A DNA stretch of 64,000 nt, from positions 26,554,001 to 26,618,000 of the forward strand of contig OX467086.1 in the NCBI GenBank assembly GCA_950106755.1, read 5' to 3'. Positions 45,578 through 58,976 of this stretch are shown in pieces. The position numbers were made by a program, and so were the translations under genes. Each line of letters begins with the position of its first letter. Within the stretch, counting starts at the first letter, position 1. Origin of the DNA: Climacium dendroides. Its lineage: Eukaryota > Streptophyta > Bryopsida > Hypnales > Climaciaceae. The notes beneath the pieces were generated by a model that did not search any database, was not told where the DNA came from, and worked only from the letters and a program-made list of their open reading frames with translations.

Positions 45578-48500
45578 TTATAATGCCAATTTCAACCTGA
45601 GATCCAGGGACTCTTTCATTTTTCTTCCAGTTGGCCTGTGGCAATGCTCAGGCAAGATACCAGAAGATAATGAAGAGAAACTGTAGCTGAGGCGTGCACA
45701 TATTGTTGGTCCCTCACCACTGATGAACTCGTTGCTTGGAGAAGAGGAGCGGGATCTCGATTGCTGCACCCAGAAAGTTCGTTTTAGTTTGCATGTACTA
45801 ACATCTTCACGGACTAATCCGTCCAAATCCCAACTTTCAAATTGAATCAGACAGATGCAAGCTCACAAGACAATCAATTTGCATGCTTCTTCATGCTCCC
45901 ATCAGCTTCAATAGGTTCCATGTGTTTGAGCTCACGAACTTCTGAAGGGTAACCTCCTGCCAAGTCGCCTTATACACGCTTCGTTTCAGGATATCTACAA
46001 TTTTTCTCAGCCTGCACATTTTCTACCAACTTCGTTCTTTTGCAGAAGTGTGAATGAAGTGGATCCTACTTGGAAGTGGAAGAGAATAACCTGTGTCTGC
46101 CTTGGAGTGCACATGAGAAGCTGCAGAACGTCGAGACCTTCTTTGGAATATATATCTTCTTTGATTGCTTTAGGTGCCATCACTTCTTGACTATTTACTT
46201 CCACCTCATGCTGAGGACTGCCAGGATAACTTGAAAGTCCCAGAGTAAGAAAATCACCCGACCTCCGATGGTTGGACCCAGTAAATAGCTGAATTTCTTT
46301 ACACGCTCGATTCTCGTCCCAAGTTCCACACTTTCTGATCTTAAAAGGACGAGGTGAGCAGTCTTCCGATGCGATCCTGCAATATTGGACAAACTACGTA
46401 ATCAATCTTTCATATAAAGTGTGTACCTCGACAAGGAGAGACACCCACAGGAAGATAAACAGGAGCAACTACCGCGAAAGGTAATACCTATTCCAATTCC
46501 CACAGAATACAACAAGAAATCACCCTCGCCAACATGTACTCTGCGAACCTATACAGTTACGCAAATCTTGTATTATGGCTGACAGTATCGTAACCAAGTG
46601 ATTCTGAAGGTAACAAACCGTGTGATGCCCTCAGAATGGTGTGCCTCATTGGAACTCTTTTGACCAAGAGCTACACTCGCGCTACCACAGTTCTTGTCTG
46701 CTGCATCAATCTCACCAGTGAGAGCATTGAGATCCAGATTATTGGAATGAAGTAGTTTACGCGTGCTCTCATGGAGAGCTTGCCACGGTTGTTTCCACCC
46801 ACACGACTGTCCACACAGTCACCACCACCGATTAAGAAACCTACTGAAGCTCATTGCTTGAAATGAGTCGCGTCAAGAAAGTCATGTTTGAATGCACGGC
46901 AAAGCAGTTGACCTGCAAATCGTGACTCTGTCGAAATCCTAAGCATTGCACTAGCAGGCGGTTAGAATACATAAAATGACAAGAGCGTTGGACGATAAAG
47001 GCAGACCTTGTTTAGGGCAGACCAAGAGGGGTTGCTAGAAAAGCTTTGGACAGAAGAGAGCTCCTTAGGTTCGCAATTTGCTGTAACGCCCACCTGCTTC
47101 CCAACATCCATGTTTCTAGCGTTCAAATTGCGAACTTGAGATTCCGTCACTTGTCAGCACTAAAATCAAGCGATTATGAAGTAAAGAAGAAAGGACAATA
47201 TGAAGTAAACGACCATGACTTAGACTTTGGAAAATTCCTTTCGTCACTCAGAATGGACTTGTACCGCATAACTTTCACATGCTTTAAATATTATTCAAAG
47301 TGGACTGAATTTTCATACCCGTGGACACAGGGAGAACGGACTGCATCGGTCAAGAAATTGAAGTTTGTTAGCAAACACCTCGTAGTTTTCAACTAGGTAA
47401 ATATTTATATCCCCTTCCGAGTATACATTATCAAGAATTCAATCTATGCAACAGATGGGCATTACAAATCAAGTATTCCAATCAATCGCAAATAAGAAGC
47501 ATCAGCGTCACACAGTACCACCAGCAGCAAAAGAGAAGGGAGAGACGCACCACCACAGGTTCATTGGTGTTTTCTCGTGGATAGCGACCTACATTTGCAG
47601 GACCTGAAGAAGATTCGAAACATTGTAGGTTGGTCAAAGTGAATATCGGCGCCCCTGCACCAGCCTTCACAAATACTGGGAGAAGCTTGGCATTGATCAT
47701 CCCGACCTCCATTGCACCTTTGTTAGACACAGGGGAAAACCCGTGCGGCACAGCCGCATAGTCCAGTTCTGTCGACGATCGCTTCTCGTCACCTATTTCC
47801 GCGTTGGATGGATGACTGTCGACTGGGCTTGCCCGGCTCAGCAGTGCACTGGAAAAGAAGGACGGCTTCCTGACGCTAGAGTTTGGAGGAGAAGCGACAC
47901 ACGCCAGGGCACAAGGTGCTCGCCTGGTGGGTGACTCGCCAGTGCCAGAATAATTGATACTGGAGGGAGATGCATGCATATTATTTCCCGGCTGCGGGTC
48001 ATTGCAAAGGGAAGGCATCTCACAGTCATCTTTACGACGAGGCAGCATGATGGAAACACAAGGACCCCGTTCGTGCCGGGAGTATGATACTGATCTGGAA
48101 TGATCAGTAGACGCTAACGACATGAACGTCCGAAATACATCCCCGTCCATGGCACCTTTCCCAACATGCCTATGACCATCTCTGGCAAGATACTCCGCCA
48201 GCTTGTCAGGTGGTCCAAAACGACCATTCCCGAACGCCAGGGCACTGCCGCGGCCGTGGGTAAGATGGTGGGAGATAGCACCTTTAATATGGCGTAAGTA
48301 CATGCCCCCATTCTGATTTTGATCTGTGAACCCCAGGGACGGCAAGGTCTGCAACGACGCCATACATGCAGCTTCTTGTTTACTTTGTTCCTGCAACCTC
48401 AGCTTCTCCAGCTGTGCTACTCCCAGACCTCGCTGTGGTTGCTTCTTCTGCCCCGCCTTTCCCTTTCTTGCCCTGCTCCGTCCCTCCCCAGATGCTTTCT

Positions 48501-48627
48501 GTTGTCCTTCATGGCCCACCGCCTTCTCATTGTGCGGCCACGCGCACTCCGCCAGCTTCTCCGCATCAGCTAGCTCGGGAGAACGCATCAGAAGTGTTGC
48601 CATCAACGTAATCCGTCCCTCACACAA
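45578..48627 (-). CDS. SPEAR-like: SPOROCYTELESS/SPEAR-like EAR transcriptional repressor
   Basis: Exons on the minus strand: 48627-47551, 47340-47319, 47149-47007, 46806-46619, 46376-46091 and 45763-45578, about 633 residues (625 if the in-frame ATG at 48603 is used). After a basic stretch, residues 61-81 hold the family signature QRGLGVAQLEKLRLQEQ (SPL motif). The last nine residues are LDLRLKLAL, a C-terminal EAR motif for binding TOPLESS-type corepressors. SPOROCYTELESS/NOZZLE and SPEAR (TIE) proteins link TOPLESS to class II TCP factors and control sporogenesis and leaf growth; they act in the nucleus. The ends match that family, and the middle is not conserved to my eye. Two further leucine motifs, LDLNAL (438-443) and LTLGL (520-524), resemble EAR sequences. 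The protein is about twice the usual length. Introns 3 and 4 use GTCTGC and GTTTGT donors, so those borders are less certain. Confidence 0.85.
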
Positions 48628-49920
48628 ACATATTTCTTTGGTTGAAGTCTACTTAAGCTCCCCTTTCCCACACAACCGCGATACTACACCTCGACCTTCA
48701 AACCCCTTTGCTATCCAGGGAGCACGCAACAAACAGCACAGATAAAATTCTGTCCAGGGCTACAAGCGGTGAGGCAACCGGTGCAAGATCGACTCATCTC
48801 TGAAACAGCCCTAGAGCATCATCCGAAAACCAGAAACTCAGCATTTCCTCCTCCACCAAGGACCAAATCCAACAGTGCCTTCTCACACTCCCCGCAGCTG
48901 CCATGTACCGAACAACATCATCCACTTAACCATGATGTCAGTATCTCACCATTACAACAACCACAAACATCCATCCTCAGACTCTTAGCATCAATTACTG
49001 TAAAAATGGCACACAGCATCAATTACCACACGAAACAGAAGACATACATTTCGAGCAAGTAAGTTTGAACCTAGCAACTAAAAAAAATAGTGTAAAATCA
49101 AATTGTAACAACTCTGATTAAGCCATGCGATCTTAACTAATAAACATTCATTCTGCTACCAGGTGAACGACTGTTGTCAATCAAGGAAACACAGTTAACT
49201 GAAAACGACGAAAAAAATCCATCTTCGCGCGTATATTGTTGTTTCCCGGTCTGCAAGCAAGCCATAAACTAGCATGCGCTTCAGATCGACTAGGTTATCT
49301 GAGCACAACAAATGAGTGAACGTGAATTTTAAAACTCTACCTGCCGATGTGCTATCTTGACGTGCTCGCTTCCTTGTTGTCCTTAAAGAAAACGCCGAGC
49401 GCATGCCTATTATCCCAAATGTATGACGGCACGTCGCACAATCACGACGCGGCAAGTGATCAAGTGATCAGTACGGATACATAATACACGTCAACTCTCA
49501 AGGCCAGCTAGCGCGAGGCCAGCTGAGGTCAACCCCCGTCTCCAGCCAGTGTCACCGCCTTTCTTGAAAATCCAAAAATCTTAAGGATGCTCCACCAACA
49601 CACCGCAGATAGCAAAGGAAAACTTGAACCCGATGTGATATAATAATCTGCAAGTTCGGTCGTTCTCTGCGATCACTAGGCCTAATTGGAAACGGAGAAG
49701 CTCGGGAAGATGCGTGTTGCAATGCGGTGCTTCGTGTATCTACGCCTGGAATTGAAGAAGCGTGTTGGCGGGGGAGTGGGGAGAGGAAGAGAGGGCAACA
49801 ACGGGAAAGGCAGCCTGCTGCGAACAGCCATAGCTGAGTAGCTCCTTGCAAAGAAAGGGACGAAGGAAAATGAAGAAGCAGTCTGAGAGAGAAAGAGACG
49901 GGGTAGCGGGATACTGACTA
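48628..49920 (-). promoter_or_regulatory. 5' flank and probable leader of the SPEAR-like gene
   Basis: GC-richer than the DNA beyond 49.95 kb, where the sequence turns abruptly AT-rich. It contains minus-strand upstream reading frames at 49455-49195 (86 codons) and 49851-49552 (99 codons) without recognisable domains. If transcribed these would be uORFs in a long leader. A transcription start was not identified. Confidence 0.4.
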
Positions 49921-50181
49921 GTAACTTACGGTTGTACTGGTATTTGATTTTCTTTTACGGATCTTTTCTCCAATACGTACCATGAATGTAAATTTTAAAA
50001 AGAATCCAGCATCAGGTTGGTGTGCGTCCATCTGTTTGGAACAAAAATCTGATTTCCCACACCCTTCACTGGATTTTTTTTTGGCTATAGGGAATCTTCA
50101 TGGGGCAATTTTAATCTTTTCACAATTTCATTCGAGTTCAACAAAATAGAGATTAAAAAAATGATTCAAGTATCAAGAAAA

Positions 50182-51468
50182 TTAACCCGTTAAGGACTAG
50201 GTGTTCAAATTTTGAACAAGGGATGAACACAAACATGTCCCAAACACACATAATCTCAATTCTAGCATCCCCTAAATTGATTTGTAGATCTCAGTTGGCC
50301 TCAGCTGAAGTCTAAAATTTTTAGATTTCTAAAACTTTTGTTTTGCAAATATTTTACATGTAAGTATGTTTCACCTCAAAAAATTACTTTCCAATGCAAA
50401 ATGGCCCTTCAATGCAACATGAAGAAATAAATAAATTGATAGAAATTTTAAATATTATCATAATTAGATCCTAACATCTTGAGCTAAAGGAAAAAAATTC
50501 TTCTATAAAATACAAAACTTTAATCTACAATTCATTTTAGAAGGAATCTTCAATTTTTGACATTAATCTATAATATTGTTTGGTACAATAGTAAATCCAA
50601 AACTATGGTTATGATCTAAGCATCATGTTTTCTCAATTTTGTTTAAAAATTGTTGTTAAATTATTATTACAAGTACATCCTTTCAATTCTTGGAATTTGA
50701 ACTACATTTGGTCATAAAGGGGGTAACTTCTAGAGGTTCAAAGCCTTGAAATGTGTTCCTTAATTTTTTAGGTTGGTTCTAATGATGTTTACTTTTATTG
50801 TAATTTTTAGAAGATTTTATGAAAATGAAAGGGAATGTACTAGCTTCATAGGAATACTATTTTTTCTTAAATTGGTGCATAGAAAGAAACACTATGTTCT
50901 CCTAGGCATGCATGCACACACACAAAAAAATAAAAAAAAATAAAAATTATATATATATATAATCTTTACATTAGTAATGTGAAAAGTTATGAAGATGGCA
51001 ATCATAGGACGTTTTTTTTTAAAATGATGAATATGGTTTGTTCTTGAAGTCAATTTTCACAATTTTTCAAAACAAAATTTTTCATACTATATAGATTTAT
51101 TTCTACAACAATCTCACCATTAGAATTGACATGTTTCAATTCAATTTTAGAACTAGTAACAATTTACTTCTCCCTCCAAACCACCTTGAATATACTTCAA
51201 TTGAACAATTTTTTAAAGATTGTTTGTTTTTAAATTGATTTATGTTCCCTAGATTATCAATTGGATTCTCCATAATATTAGTTTAAACTTCAAAACTTTG
51301 CTTGAAGTAAAAACATTGCAAAAATTGTATTATCATAACTTCTATAAATCCCATTTGTACACATATGAAACCCTCTCATTAGATGAGGAGAAACTCATAT
51401 CATATTCAATGATGTTAGGTTGTCTTAAATTTACAAAGTGGCCTTGTTTTTGGTCCTTTAGGGGTTGA
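50182..51468 (-). mobile_element. TTAA-family element, 1.29 kb
   Basis: Left end TTAACCCGTTAAGGACTAGG, right end reverse complemented TCAACCCCTAAAGGACC; flanking tetramers TTAA and TTGA. The segment around 51100 ('aatctcaccattagaattgac') matches the copy at 53760-55225 near 54750. It ends 12 bp before the next copy begins. Confidence 0.65.
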
Positions 51469-51479
51469 GGAGTGGTTGA

Positions 51480-52389
51480 TTAATCCTAGAGGACCAACAT
51501 AATATTTTTGGCAACATAATTTTTGGGGTAGGTATATGTGAGTGGAGATTTTTTTTAAATTTTCATACAACATGTGGACAAGGAAGCCCAACAATTTTCA
51601 TAAGTTTTTATTTCATGGTTAAAAAATTACTGCTAATATGTAGTTTGTTTCTCAACTCAGGCAACTCAAGCATATTAGAAATAATCATTCTTTCCATAAA
51701 TAAAAATTTGAAATTGTTTCATTAAATTTATATATATGTGGAAAGCTTTTAATCATTCCATTTTGACTAATGAGATGAAACTGTTATGAGGAGTTTTAGT
51801 TTGTGGGCAATTATGGATTCTCTACTCTAAAATAAACTTTGAAGTCCCTCATTTAACTCATTTTTCAGTATTTAATGAATAAAATGAAATCATAGGGGGG
51901 GATTGTTTATTACAACATCTAAACCATTGGGATGGCATTTTTCAATTCCATAAATAAATTGTTAGGAATTTATATTTTGAATCATTTTCTACTTCTTTCT
52001 ACTTACCATTTTTTCCTATATGTTGTACAATTCCAAATAATTTGAAAATTTTCAAGCATGTAGCCCAACTTGCCTTGAATAATGAATCCAAAGAAGCACC
52101 ACCATTTTAGACATTTTTTCATAATCATTTGACCTTGTGAAGTGTAGTTGCTTGGTTTTTTTGCAAGGCCTCAAAAAGGATTTTTGTCACTTCAAACACT
52201 AATATCTTACAATCTGTATGCTGAAAATTTCCAAATTTTTTTCACATATTCTCAAACCAGAATACTACAAGATCTTATGATTACAAGTGTCCAAAAATGA
52301 TATTTTTCAAAAATTTGGTACTTGTACTAGAAATGGCAATTTTTGGAGCATTTTGGGTGAGAACATATTCAAGGAACTTTACTGGTTAA
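51480..52389 (-). mobile_element. TTAA-family element, 910 bp, adjacent to another copy
   Basis: Left end TTAATCCTAGAGGACC, right end reverse complemented TTAACCAGTAAAGTTCC; TTAA at both borders. The interior is the reverse complement of 27454-28371 ('catggttaaaaaatta', 'gtgggcaatta-ggattctctactc'). Confidence 0.7.
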
Positions 52390-52522
52390 GATCCAACTCC
52401 ATTTCAGTGAGTCAACCATAGAATTGATGTGAAAGTAGCCAATCTTGCTATGAAAAATAACATCCTGGCCCATAACTTGACATACTATTTCTCATAACAA
52501 GACTCTACTTTAACACTACCTC

Positions 52523-52724
52523 ACTACACTAATGATGATAAATAGTGTTACCTACACTAATTTATTTTAAAAAACCATAAGTTTTTACTATGGATGTAGA
52601 GTTTTCCCACTTAGATTGACACTAGGATTTATGATTTTCGTAAAAATATTCATAAAGAGTAAAAACTTATAGCATTTCTAAAACAGGTAGTATGGGTAAC
52701 ACTATTTACCATCATTAGTGTAGT
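52523..52724. mobile_element. Foldback MITE, ~202 bp
   Basis: Terminal inverted repeats of about 30 bp: ACTACACTAATGATGATAAA from the left and ACTACACTAATGATGGTAAA from the right, both continuing TAGTGTTACC. Inner arms also pair loosely (taagtttttact). No clear target duplication could be assigned. No coding capacity. Confidence 0.7.
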
Positions 52725-53759
52725 CTTATTGGAGTTCAGCGGTACAGTATACCCTTGATCACATGTGATGTACCAATACCACCCAGCCTACTAGTAACAT
52801 ACTAGTGAGTACAACCCGGCTAACTTAGTAACATACTAGTGAGCAGTGACGCAGTGTACACTTCCTGCTGTGATGGAGACCCGCATTACTTTATTGTTCC
52901 AGTCTTTTCTATCCCTGATTATTTCAAAAGCACTGAATACTTGCCCCTCCTTACTTCTGGATACTGTACAATTGCAGGATCTGGGTTTAAATTTTAAATT
53001 TTAAATTGATTAATAAATAGTATCTTTGAGAATATTTGCAGCAGCTTTGAGAACTGGTACAGCAACTTGGGTTATAAACTTATAAACTTATGGCAGTTGG
53101 GGTGTTGCTGGGAAGTTAACTTAAGTTACCTTTTTTTTTTCTTTTGAAACAAATGGAGATCCATTGCAAAGCTCACGATACAAAGTGGCCAACCCAAACC
53201 GGCAGGGCAAAGGGAGAAAGAAGGAGGAAGAAACTATTCTAAATGAGCAAACAAGGAACATGTGCCTGTTCCAGATAATAGTATTACCTACTCTAATAGT
53301 ATAACCTACTCTAATAGCAATAACTGGAGACTGGATCCAGATGGCATCAAATTTAGGCCAAGTCCTGCAGGCTTGTTGGGGGGTGGGTGGGGGTGGTCTT
53401 CGAGCTTGAAGTCTCATCTTGAGGAAGGCAGCTTGGCCGGCATCCAGGAGGGTAGTGATCCCAGTGTGAATGCTGGCCTATGCCCAGCGTATACCACCTT
53501 GTTCTGTGTAATCCAAATTAGCCTATGAGAAGTGCCCCTATGGTAAAAACCGTTGGCACTGAAAAACACACTGTTTAAAACGTTGATGAGGGCCTAAAAC
53601 TGGATGCATGCAAACCTAGTAAGAGGGCTTAATCCCACACTTCATAGGTGTAAGTTAGCTTTTTGAATAGGCAAACTCTAGCAATATGAAAACTTGGTTC
53701 AAACTCCAAACCAAGAGTATAGGAATATCCGTATTGTAAGGAGTTAAAAAAATCATTAA
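52725..53759. other. Intergenic DNA between repeat elements
   Basis: About 1 kb of more mixed composition with a duplicated 14-bp 'tagtataacctactctaa' type motif near 53280-53320 and a G-rich tract (about 53376-53396). Frames on either strand at 53121-53528 show no recognisable domain. Confidence 0.45.
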
Positions 53760-55225
53760 TTAACCTCTAAAGGACCGTTTGTCTCCTCAAAGGGGAACAA
53801 TTTTGGTCTAGGTAAGTTCCTATTTTGTGAATGTTTTTGAGATTTTTTAAGGTCGTGGAGTTTGCAGAGAGCTTTGTGAATATATAATTTTTTGTTTCAA
53901 TTGGTGCCCAAGAGAAAAATTTATGGCACAATAAGCCAGAAGCAAAAGTCAAAATATATATTTTTTTGAATTCCTAAAATCTTATATTTTGTCTACATTT
54001 GAAGATTTGATTCATTCCATTCTCAAGGGAGGGTCACTTAGAGTATCCATTAAAAACCATGTGTGAAAAAAAATTTGGACCCCCTATATACTTTTTGAAT
54101 TTTAAATAAAATTAAATGAAAAAAATATGAATGGATTTTTCTACTTTGAAAGTTTATGTTTTGAATTATGGATATTTTTATTTGTTAATAATATTTAGTT
54201 ACAAATTTTTGAAGTAAAAAGATACACTATAGAACTTAAAAATAACTTTCACACCCCTATAATATATAAGAAAAAATTGCCTAAAAATGAACAAAAAATT
54301 CTTAAAAATAATTCTCTATTGAAAGCTCATTTTGAATTGGATGCAATGGTCATCTAAATGTGTTCTCTAAAAATATTTGAGTTAAAAACACATGCCATTT
54401 TAGTGCATTTTTAACCTCTTCTATAAATCATTCCATATTTTATTTGAGTTTGAAATTTTGGGAGTAGAATCCTATAGTCATTAGTAAACAATGTTCAAAA
54501 TTTGAAATTAAAATCATAGTTTATTAGAAACCACTTGTTTGCATGTGGTTTATTGTAGTAGAACTCAGTGCACCCCTCAAGATTCCATTTAGACTAGTTA
54601 TGAGAAAGTTATGGACAATCTTAGTTTTTCAGGCAATCTAAGCATCTTTTTGAAAAAATAACTTATAGGATTCATTTGTGAATGCAATTTTTACAATTCC
54701 CCCCCCCTAAATTTAGACAAGGTTAGGTTTGCTTTCTAGAGCAATTTCACCATTGAGATTATCTTATGTCAATTCTATCTTAAAGCTATTAATGATTTAT
54801 TTTTTCCTTCAATCTTTAACCTACTTCTTCTACCGTTAACAATTTTTAATGAGTGAAAATTAAGTGCTTATTGTTGAATTATCTTCCTTAAATTCTCAAC
54901 TCAACTATGCAACATACAAATTTAGAAAATCAAAATTAATAGTGCAAAATTTTTTAGTTAAAATTAAAAAGATTCAAAGCCAATAATCTAATCAAGCAAG
55001 TTGCAGAAGAACTTGTTTTATTCACTTTGGATGCAAATACCTTGCAATCTATGCGTTCAAATTTGATGAAATTTTTACCACATGTTCTCAAACAAGTTAA
55101 GTACAAGATCCTATGGTTGGATTTTGAAAAAACATATTTGTTTGATTTTCTTAGGTGAATGCAGCAGAAATGGTAGTTCTAAGTAGTTTTTTGATAGAAA
55201 ATACCCTCGGGGCTTTAGGGGTTAA
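53760..55225 (-). mobile_element. TTAA-family element, longest copy, 1.47 kb
   Basis: Left end TTAACCTCTAAAGGACCG, right end reverse complemented TTAACCCCTAAAGCCCCG; TTAA at both borders (53760-53763, 55222-55225). Outer segments correspond to the nested copy at 29684-30613 in reverse. About 0.5 kb extra near the left third (54.05-54.55 kb) is not in the shorter copies and may be interior lost from them or a further insertion. No transposase frame. Confidence 0.75.
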
Positions 55226-55594
55226 GCATATTAATTGACTTTCACAAATTAAAATCCTAAACTCAAAAATTCATTATTACTACATGTGCATTGATTGCCA
55301 AATGCATGATTACAATGATTTCATGACAACGTAATTTGAGACCCAAATTTTCACTGAGGGTGTTCAGTTTTTTTCTTTGACTGTCGTTGTAATTTTTGAG
55401 TTTTTTTTCCAGTACGCTACCATGGCATGCTCAACTTGATGGAGTGGTGGCAGTTTTGAGTTTCAGTGAAGTATGTCCACTTCTGAGGTAGACAAGCCTA
55501 TTACCACCCTGATTTGGAATCTGAATATGTTAAGGCCAATTCCATGAAGGGTACATATTTTTCTATAGGTGTGATGTTTCATACATCAAATTCA

Positions 55595-55945
55595 AGTGGA
55601 ATTATAAATTTTCAATTAAAATTGTGATTTTTGTAAATTTTTGAAGTGGTGTGTCCTAAAATTACAAAACTGTCCATAGAGTGGAGTCATTAATGTCCCA
55701 TAAACATCCCATAATTGCCTTTTTATATATTTATTAGCACTTTGAAGTTTCCACCAATCAAAGATTGATACGTTATCCATTTTGGCATTAATGCACTAAT
55801 GGTTAGAATTTGCCTTGCACCCATTTTGGCATTAATCTTGAAGGGATTTGTATATTTCTTAAACAGATTTGGATGTTTGAACAAATGGAATTGGGACCAA
55901 AAGTAGGGGACAAAATTGGACAACAAATAGAATTGGAATGACCAA
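55595..55945 (+). repeat. Dispersed repeat, copy 2 of 2
   Basis: Counterpart of 40135-40470, same orientation, with shared 'aattaaaattgt', 'aaaattacaaaactgtcc', 'catagagtggagtcat' and 'ggcattaatgcact'. Boundaries are approximate. Confidence 0.65.
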
Positions 55946-58156
55946 CCTGAAATGCCAACATCTATTATATTATATTAAGTACAACGTTACAATCCCTGTT
56001 ACAACTTGTGTCACAAAATCCATCACATTTTCATCCTAAAGAAATATCATCCAACTATAACATCTTTCGCTTATGATGAAAACCTGAAGTGTGACGAGTG
56101 AGTGCTCTTCCTCGATGTGTGTGCAACAATTCCTTGCAATTTGAAATTGCTAGTATAAAAATAGATGCCACCATACACACACAAAGACAAAGAGTAAAGA
56201 AAAGAGTCTAGTTCACTGTGTTAACTTAGCAATAACTTAGAATCACGGTACCTGTTGCCCATTTATTACCCAATGTCAACAAATACAAAGCTGTAAGTTA
56301 GGTTACAAAAGGGGAAAAGTGTAGGCGTTGAATTCCAGTATACATGACACTTATTAAATTTTCACTACCAGTAACTATCCTCACTGATACAGTATGATTG
56401 CTCCCCAACTGAACATGTGACATGCTGTGGACCAATTAACCCTTCACTGTCTCAGTTAAGGTAGGTACATCCTAAAATCATCTATCATCTCTGTGTACAT
56501 CTCCAAATCAATATGTACCTATGTGAAAGAAAAGAAATTAAAGATAATGTACCAAAAAAATTTGGAACCTTCCCTTTTGCATACTAGATCCAAATGTTGC
56601 ATTTTGGTACATTGGAACCTCTACTTTCACTTGCCAACAACAAGATGTGAAAATTTGATGAACCTAATAATAGTAATTAGGCACAATAACAAAAAGTGGC
56701 AGTTTGGAGGTACCCATCTTATAACCCTCCAGAATGGCACTACTATTGAATCATTTATGTGGCGATATTTTTCACCTTTTAGCACTAAATTCTATACATG
56801 TATGGTAGGAAACACATATTTGATTACAAGATTGTCATTTGACAATTCTTTATTCCTTTAACCCTTAAATGTCCAAAACCTTTTTTTGAGTTTATTGGGG
56901 TTTGTTCAAAACTAAGCCCAAAGCCCAAGTTTTTATAGGTTTTATCAATTTTTTCAAAATTGTAATCATAAAAATTCAAACTAGATGTGTTGTGGGTCAC
57001 ACACACGCAAAAATACAACATCACTTACAAATTGAAGGATTATAATTAGGATGAAAAAACTATAAAAGTGATTTGAAGTTTTTCAATCCTCTTTTTATAT
57101 GTCAAATCTTGAATTGACATCATGAAAAACTTATGAGGTTAAAGGACGTAGCATACATTACTATAATTTATTTACAACTTCTCAAAATCTACTACACAAT
57201 TTTTAAAGTGAATTTTCAATTTGTATTTTCCCAAGATCCAATGTATTTGAGGTTCATCTCTGTGGGCTTCTAACACTAAAGAAAATCAAGATTTGCAATG
57301 AATACCCTTGCACAAAGTCTTCAATAGAAAAATTCCAAGCAATTTTTTTTCAAAATCAGATTTTTGATGTTTGAAATGGACTTTAACAAGTATTCAAATA
57401 AAAAATAAAATACCAAAAATAATGACTTTATAAAATTTTATTTAGCTTCAAATTTTATTTCCTACTAAAATATAGTGCCATGGGTATTTATAGTTTAAGA
57501 GACCACACAATCTCTATTTGATTGGAAGAGGAACAAATAGGAGAATATATTTTGAATTTGGTAATGAATTTGGTTTGAAATTATGATGAACAACTTCTAA
57601 ACTTTAAAGTTTTTGTAGATTTCTTTTGTTGCCCAACAAGTTGAAATTTGTGCTTAAGATGCATAACTTTTTCTCCCATGCACCATTTGAAATAAAAATC
57701 AATATGTCTAGTCTATAGCATCAAATATACTAAAGCAAGAACTTAAGAAAAACAAGAATTATAAAGTTTTGAGTGATTCTTAGAAAGAACCTCAAAAATT
57801 GAGTACATATACAAAGTTTTTTATAAACATATATCTCAAGCAAAGAGTCATCTTTTGGATGTGCCATTGATAGAAGTAAGGTTACATTATCTCTTGGGAT
57901 CATTCTTTCCTTAATACTTGGTCTTTCTTCAACTTAAATAAAAATCTTTATTGGTGAATAAATTATGATTTTGATCACTTTTGCTCAATACACTTTGATT
58001 TGAAGTCTATTGTTTTAAGATAGCATGCAATTTTGGAGTCACATTACATCCATGAAAAAGTAAAAAAAAACAAATTGACAACCAATTAAGAGGTGTTTCA
58101 ATCATACTATTAAAATCATAAGTCCCTTTGTAATATCACAAATGCTACCATTAATA
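55946..58156. other. AT-rich repeat-derived DNA, no gene recognised
   Basis: No coding region could be supported. A further TTAACCCTTAAATGTCC end at about 56858 suggests another decayed TTAA-family element extending rightwards, but its other terminus is unclear (a candidate 'gaggttaa' lies near 57140). Confidence 0.4.
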
Positions 58157-58976
58157 CTAGAGGCTCATGCTTGCTATGCTACGCATTCATTGTATCACAT
58201 ATTAGTAAAAATTTGATATATTTGGATAGAATGCATGATAATGATTTCGATAAGTCTTTAAAATAATTATTTTAATTATTTTATAAAAATATTTTCAATC
58301 ATGCATACATAGAAATCATATTTTCACACAATGTGATATTACTGAAATAGAGTAGCAGTTTGTAATCACCTCTGTAATATCACTTTTTACAAAGGGTGAT
58401 ATTATAGAAATTATATAGTTGTTGCAATTAAGGTGATATTCAAGAGGATTCATAGGATGATATTATAGAGGTAGCAAATCCACTTCTATGATATCTCTAT
58501 GATATCTCTAAAACTTTACACTTCTTTACACTTCTATGATTTTGTCCTTTTGTGAGCTTTGAGCTTTCATAATTTCAATTTTCTATTACTACTACCAAAT
58601 GATTTTGAGAAAGTTATTCAATTGAAGCAATTTTGGATTCCACAACAATTAAGTTGTTCACAAATTTTTTGAGATTTACAAGTTTTTCTTTTCAATTCTT
58701 CAATTTGGGTTGCCATTTTTTGTAACAATGGAGTCAAATTTATAATGCATTCTAATGTCTGTGTATCTTTTACCGTATTCATTATTGCATGTATTTCATT
58801 CATCATTCATTAAATTTCTATTGTTTATTTTAGTATATGCTTATTTATAAAAAATATTATATGAAGAGTTTAGTAATTTTTATCTAAAGATTTATTAAAA
58901 TTCTTGCTTTGCATTCTATCTAATACATAAAAAATTCTAATGGTGAATGCGTAGCATAGTAAGTGCCAACTACTAG
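58157..58976 (-). mobile_element. TA-flanked TIR element, inverted second copy, 820 bp
   Basis: Left terminus CTAGAGGCTCATGCTTGC and right terminus reverse complemented CTAGTAGTTGGCACTTAC, each followed by TATGCTACGCATTCA. TA lies outside both ends (58155-58156, 58977-58978). It is the reverse complement of 36329-37119 across its length, with shared 'gtaatatcac' and 'caaattttttgagatttac' landmarks. Confidence 0.7.

Noticed and set aside
48319..48745. Plus-strand frames of 81-139 codons
   Set aside because: They are antisense shadows of exon 1 and the leader of the SPEAR-like gene, whose SPL motif fixes the coding strand.
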